From Pseudomonadota bacterium (GTDB taxonomy: Bacteria > Pseudomonadota > Alphaproteobacteria > Ferrovibrionales > Ferrovibrionaceae), in the NCBI GenBank assembly GCA_021793055.1, contig JAJYTL010000195.1, positions 1 through 6,313 on the forward strand: a DNA stretch of 6,313 nt. The letters run 5' to 3'. Position 1 is the stretch's first letter; each line of letters opens with the position of its first letter. Under the pieces are notes generated by a model. That model was not told where the DNA came from, did not search any database, and was given only the letters and a program-made list of their open reading frames with translations. The position numbers and the translations under genes were made by a program. Of the stretch, positions 6,211 through 6,313 are shown one piece after another.

Positions 6211-6313
6211 GCGACGCGCGCCAACAGAGGATGTTGCTTACTGGAAACCATGCCGTCGCCTGGGCGGCGCGTCTCGCGCGGCCGAAGGTGGTGCCGGGCT
6301 ATCCGATCCACCA
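6207..6313 (+). CDS. 2-oxoacid:acceptor oxidoreductase, alpha subunit (partial, cut by window end)
   Basis: Only the first 35 complete codons are present. The start overlaps the preceding stop as ATGA, with GGAGGA at 6195-6200 six bases upstream. Residues 13-35 (GNHAVAWAARLA, then VVPGYPIH) align by eye with the N-terminus of pyruvate:ferredoxin oxidoreductase alpha subunits, which begin with a GNEAVA-like block and reach YPITP about 20 residues later. Two family positions differ: the Glu of GNEA is His15, and the Thr of YPITP is His35 (codon 6309-6311). In characterised enzymes that Thr contacts the substrate carboxylate. The alpha subunit normally binds the 2-oxoacid together with the ThDP-carrying beta subunit, whose gene is expected further right. 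The identification rests on a short stretch plus strong operon context. Confidence 0.75.
   Translation, partial: MSDARQQRMLLTGNHAVAWAARLARPKVVPGYPIH

Overview
The window is strongly G+C-rich. Its genes are packed with ATGA overlaps, its third codon positions favour G and C, and it carries FNR/FixK-type half-sites of the form TTGAY-N4-RTCAA. This suggests an alphaproteobacterium (Rhizobiales/Rhodospirillales-like) with some microaerobic or anaerobic metabolism. That assignment is an inference from composition and regulatory sites, not from a marker gene. All convincing genes are on the + strand.

Layout. Positions 1-610 hold no gene I can support, but they contain regulatory-looking structure: nested inverted repeats at 181-223, an FNR/FixK-type box at 349-362 with a -10-like hexamer exactly where a class II activator site would need it, three tandem 10-bp repeats at 455-484, and a hairpin at 552-570. 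A 13-or-so-helix membrane protein of the MgtC/SapB-DUF4010 type follows (611-1885). A 225-bp gap contains a short direct/inverted repeat and an 18-codon ORF with its own Shine-Dalgarno, whose stop overlaps the next start. Next is a 551-residue thiamine-diphosphate enzyme resembling the large subunit of acetolactate synthase (2111-3766). A 195-bp gap carries a second FNR/FixK-type box (3786-3799).

A tight operon starts after that box. It encodes the gamma subunit of a 2-oxoacid:acceptor oxidoreductase (3962-4519), a 564-residue fusion of a GltD-like flavin/NAD(P) oxidoreductase with a two-[4Fe-4S] ferredoxin (delta-subunit-like) tail (4516-6210), and the first 35 codons of the alpha subunit (6207 to the window end). 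The beta subunit, which should carry thiamine diphosphate, is expected just downstream.

How the genes may work together. The gamma, fusion and alpha genes look like a CoA-dependent 2-oxoacid oxidoreductase. Its electrons would leave through the ferredoxin tail and flavin module to NAD(P), an arrangement reminiscent of phenylglyoxylate dehydrogenase (PadEFGHI) but with two subunits fused. The alpha subunit replaces the Thr of the usual YPITP substrate-binding motif with His, so the substrate may not be pyruvate. The neighbouring thiamine enzyme could act on the same or a related 2-oxoacid by non-oxidative decarboxylation or carboligation. The FNR/FixK-type box in front of the oxygen-sensitive oxidoreductase genes fits low-oxygen expression, and the similar box upstream of the membrane protein suggests a shared regulon.
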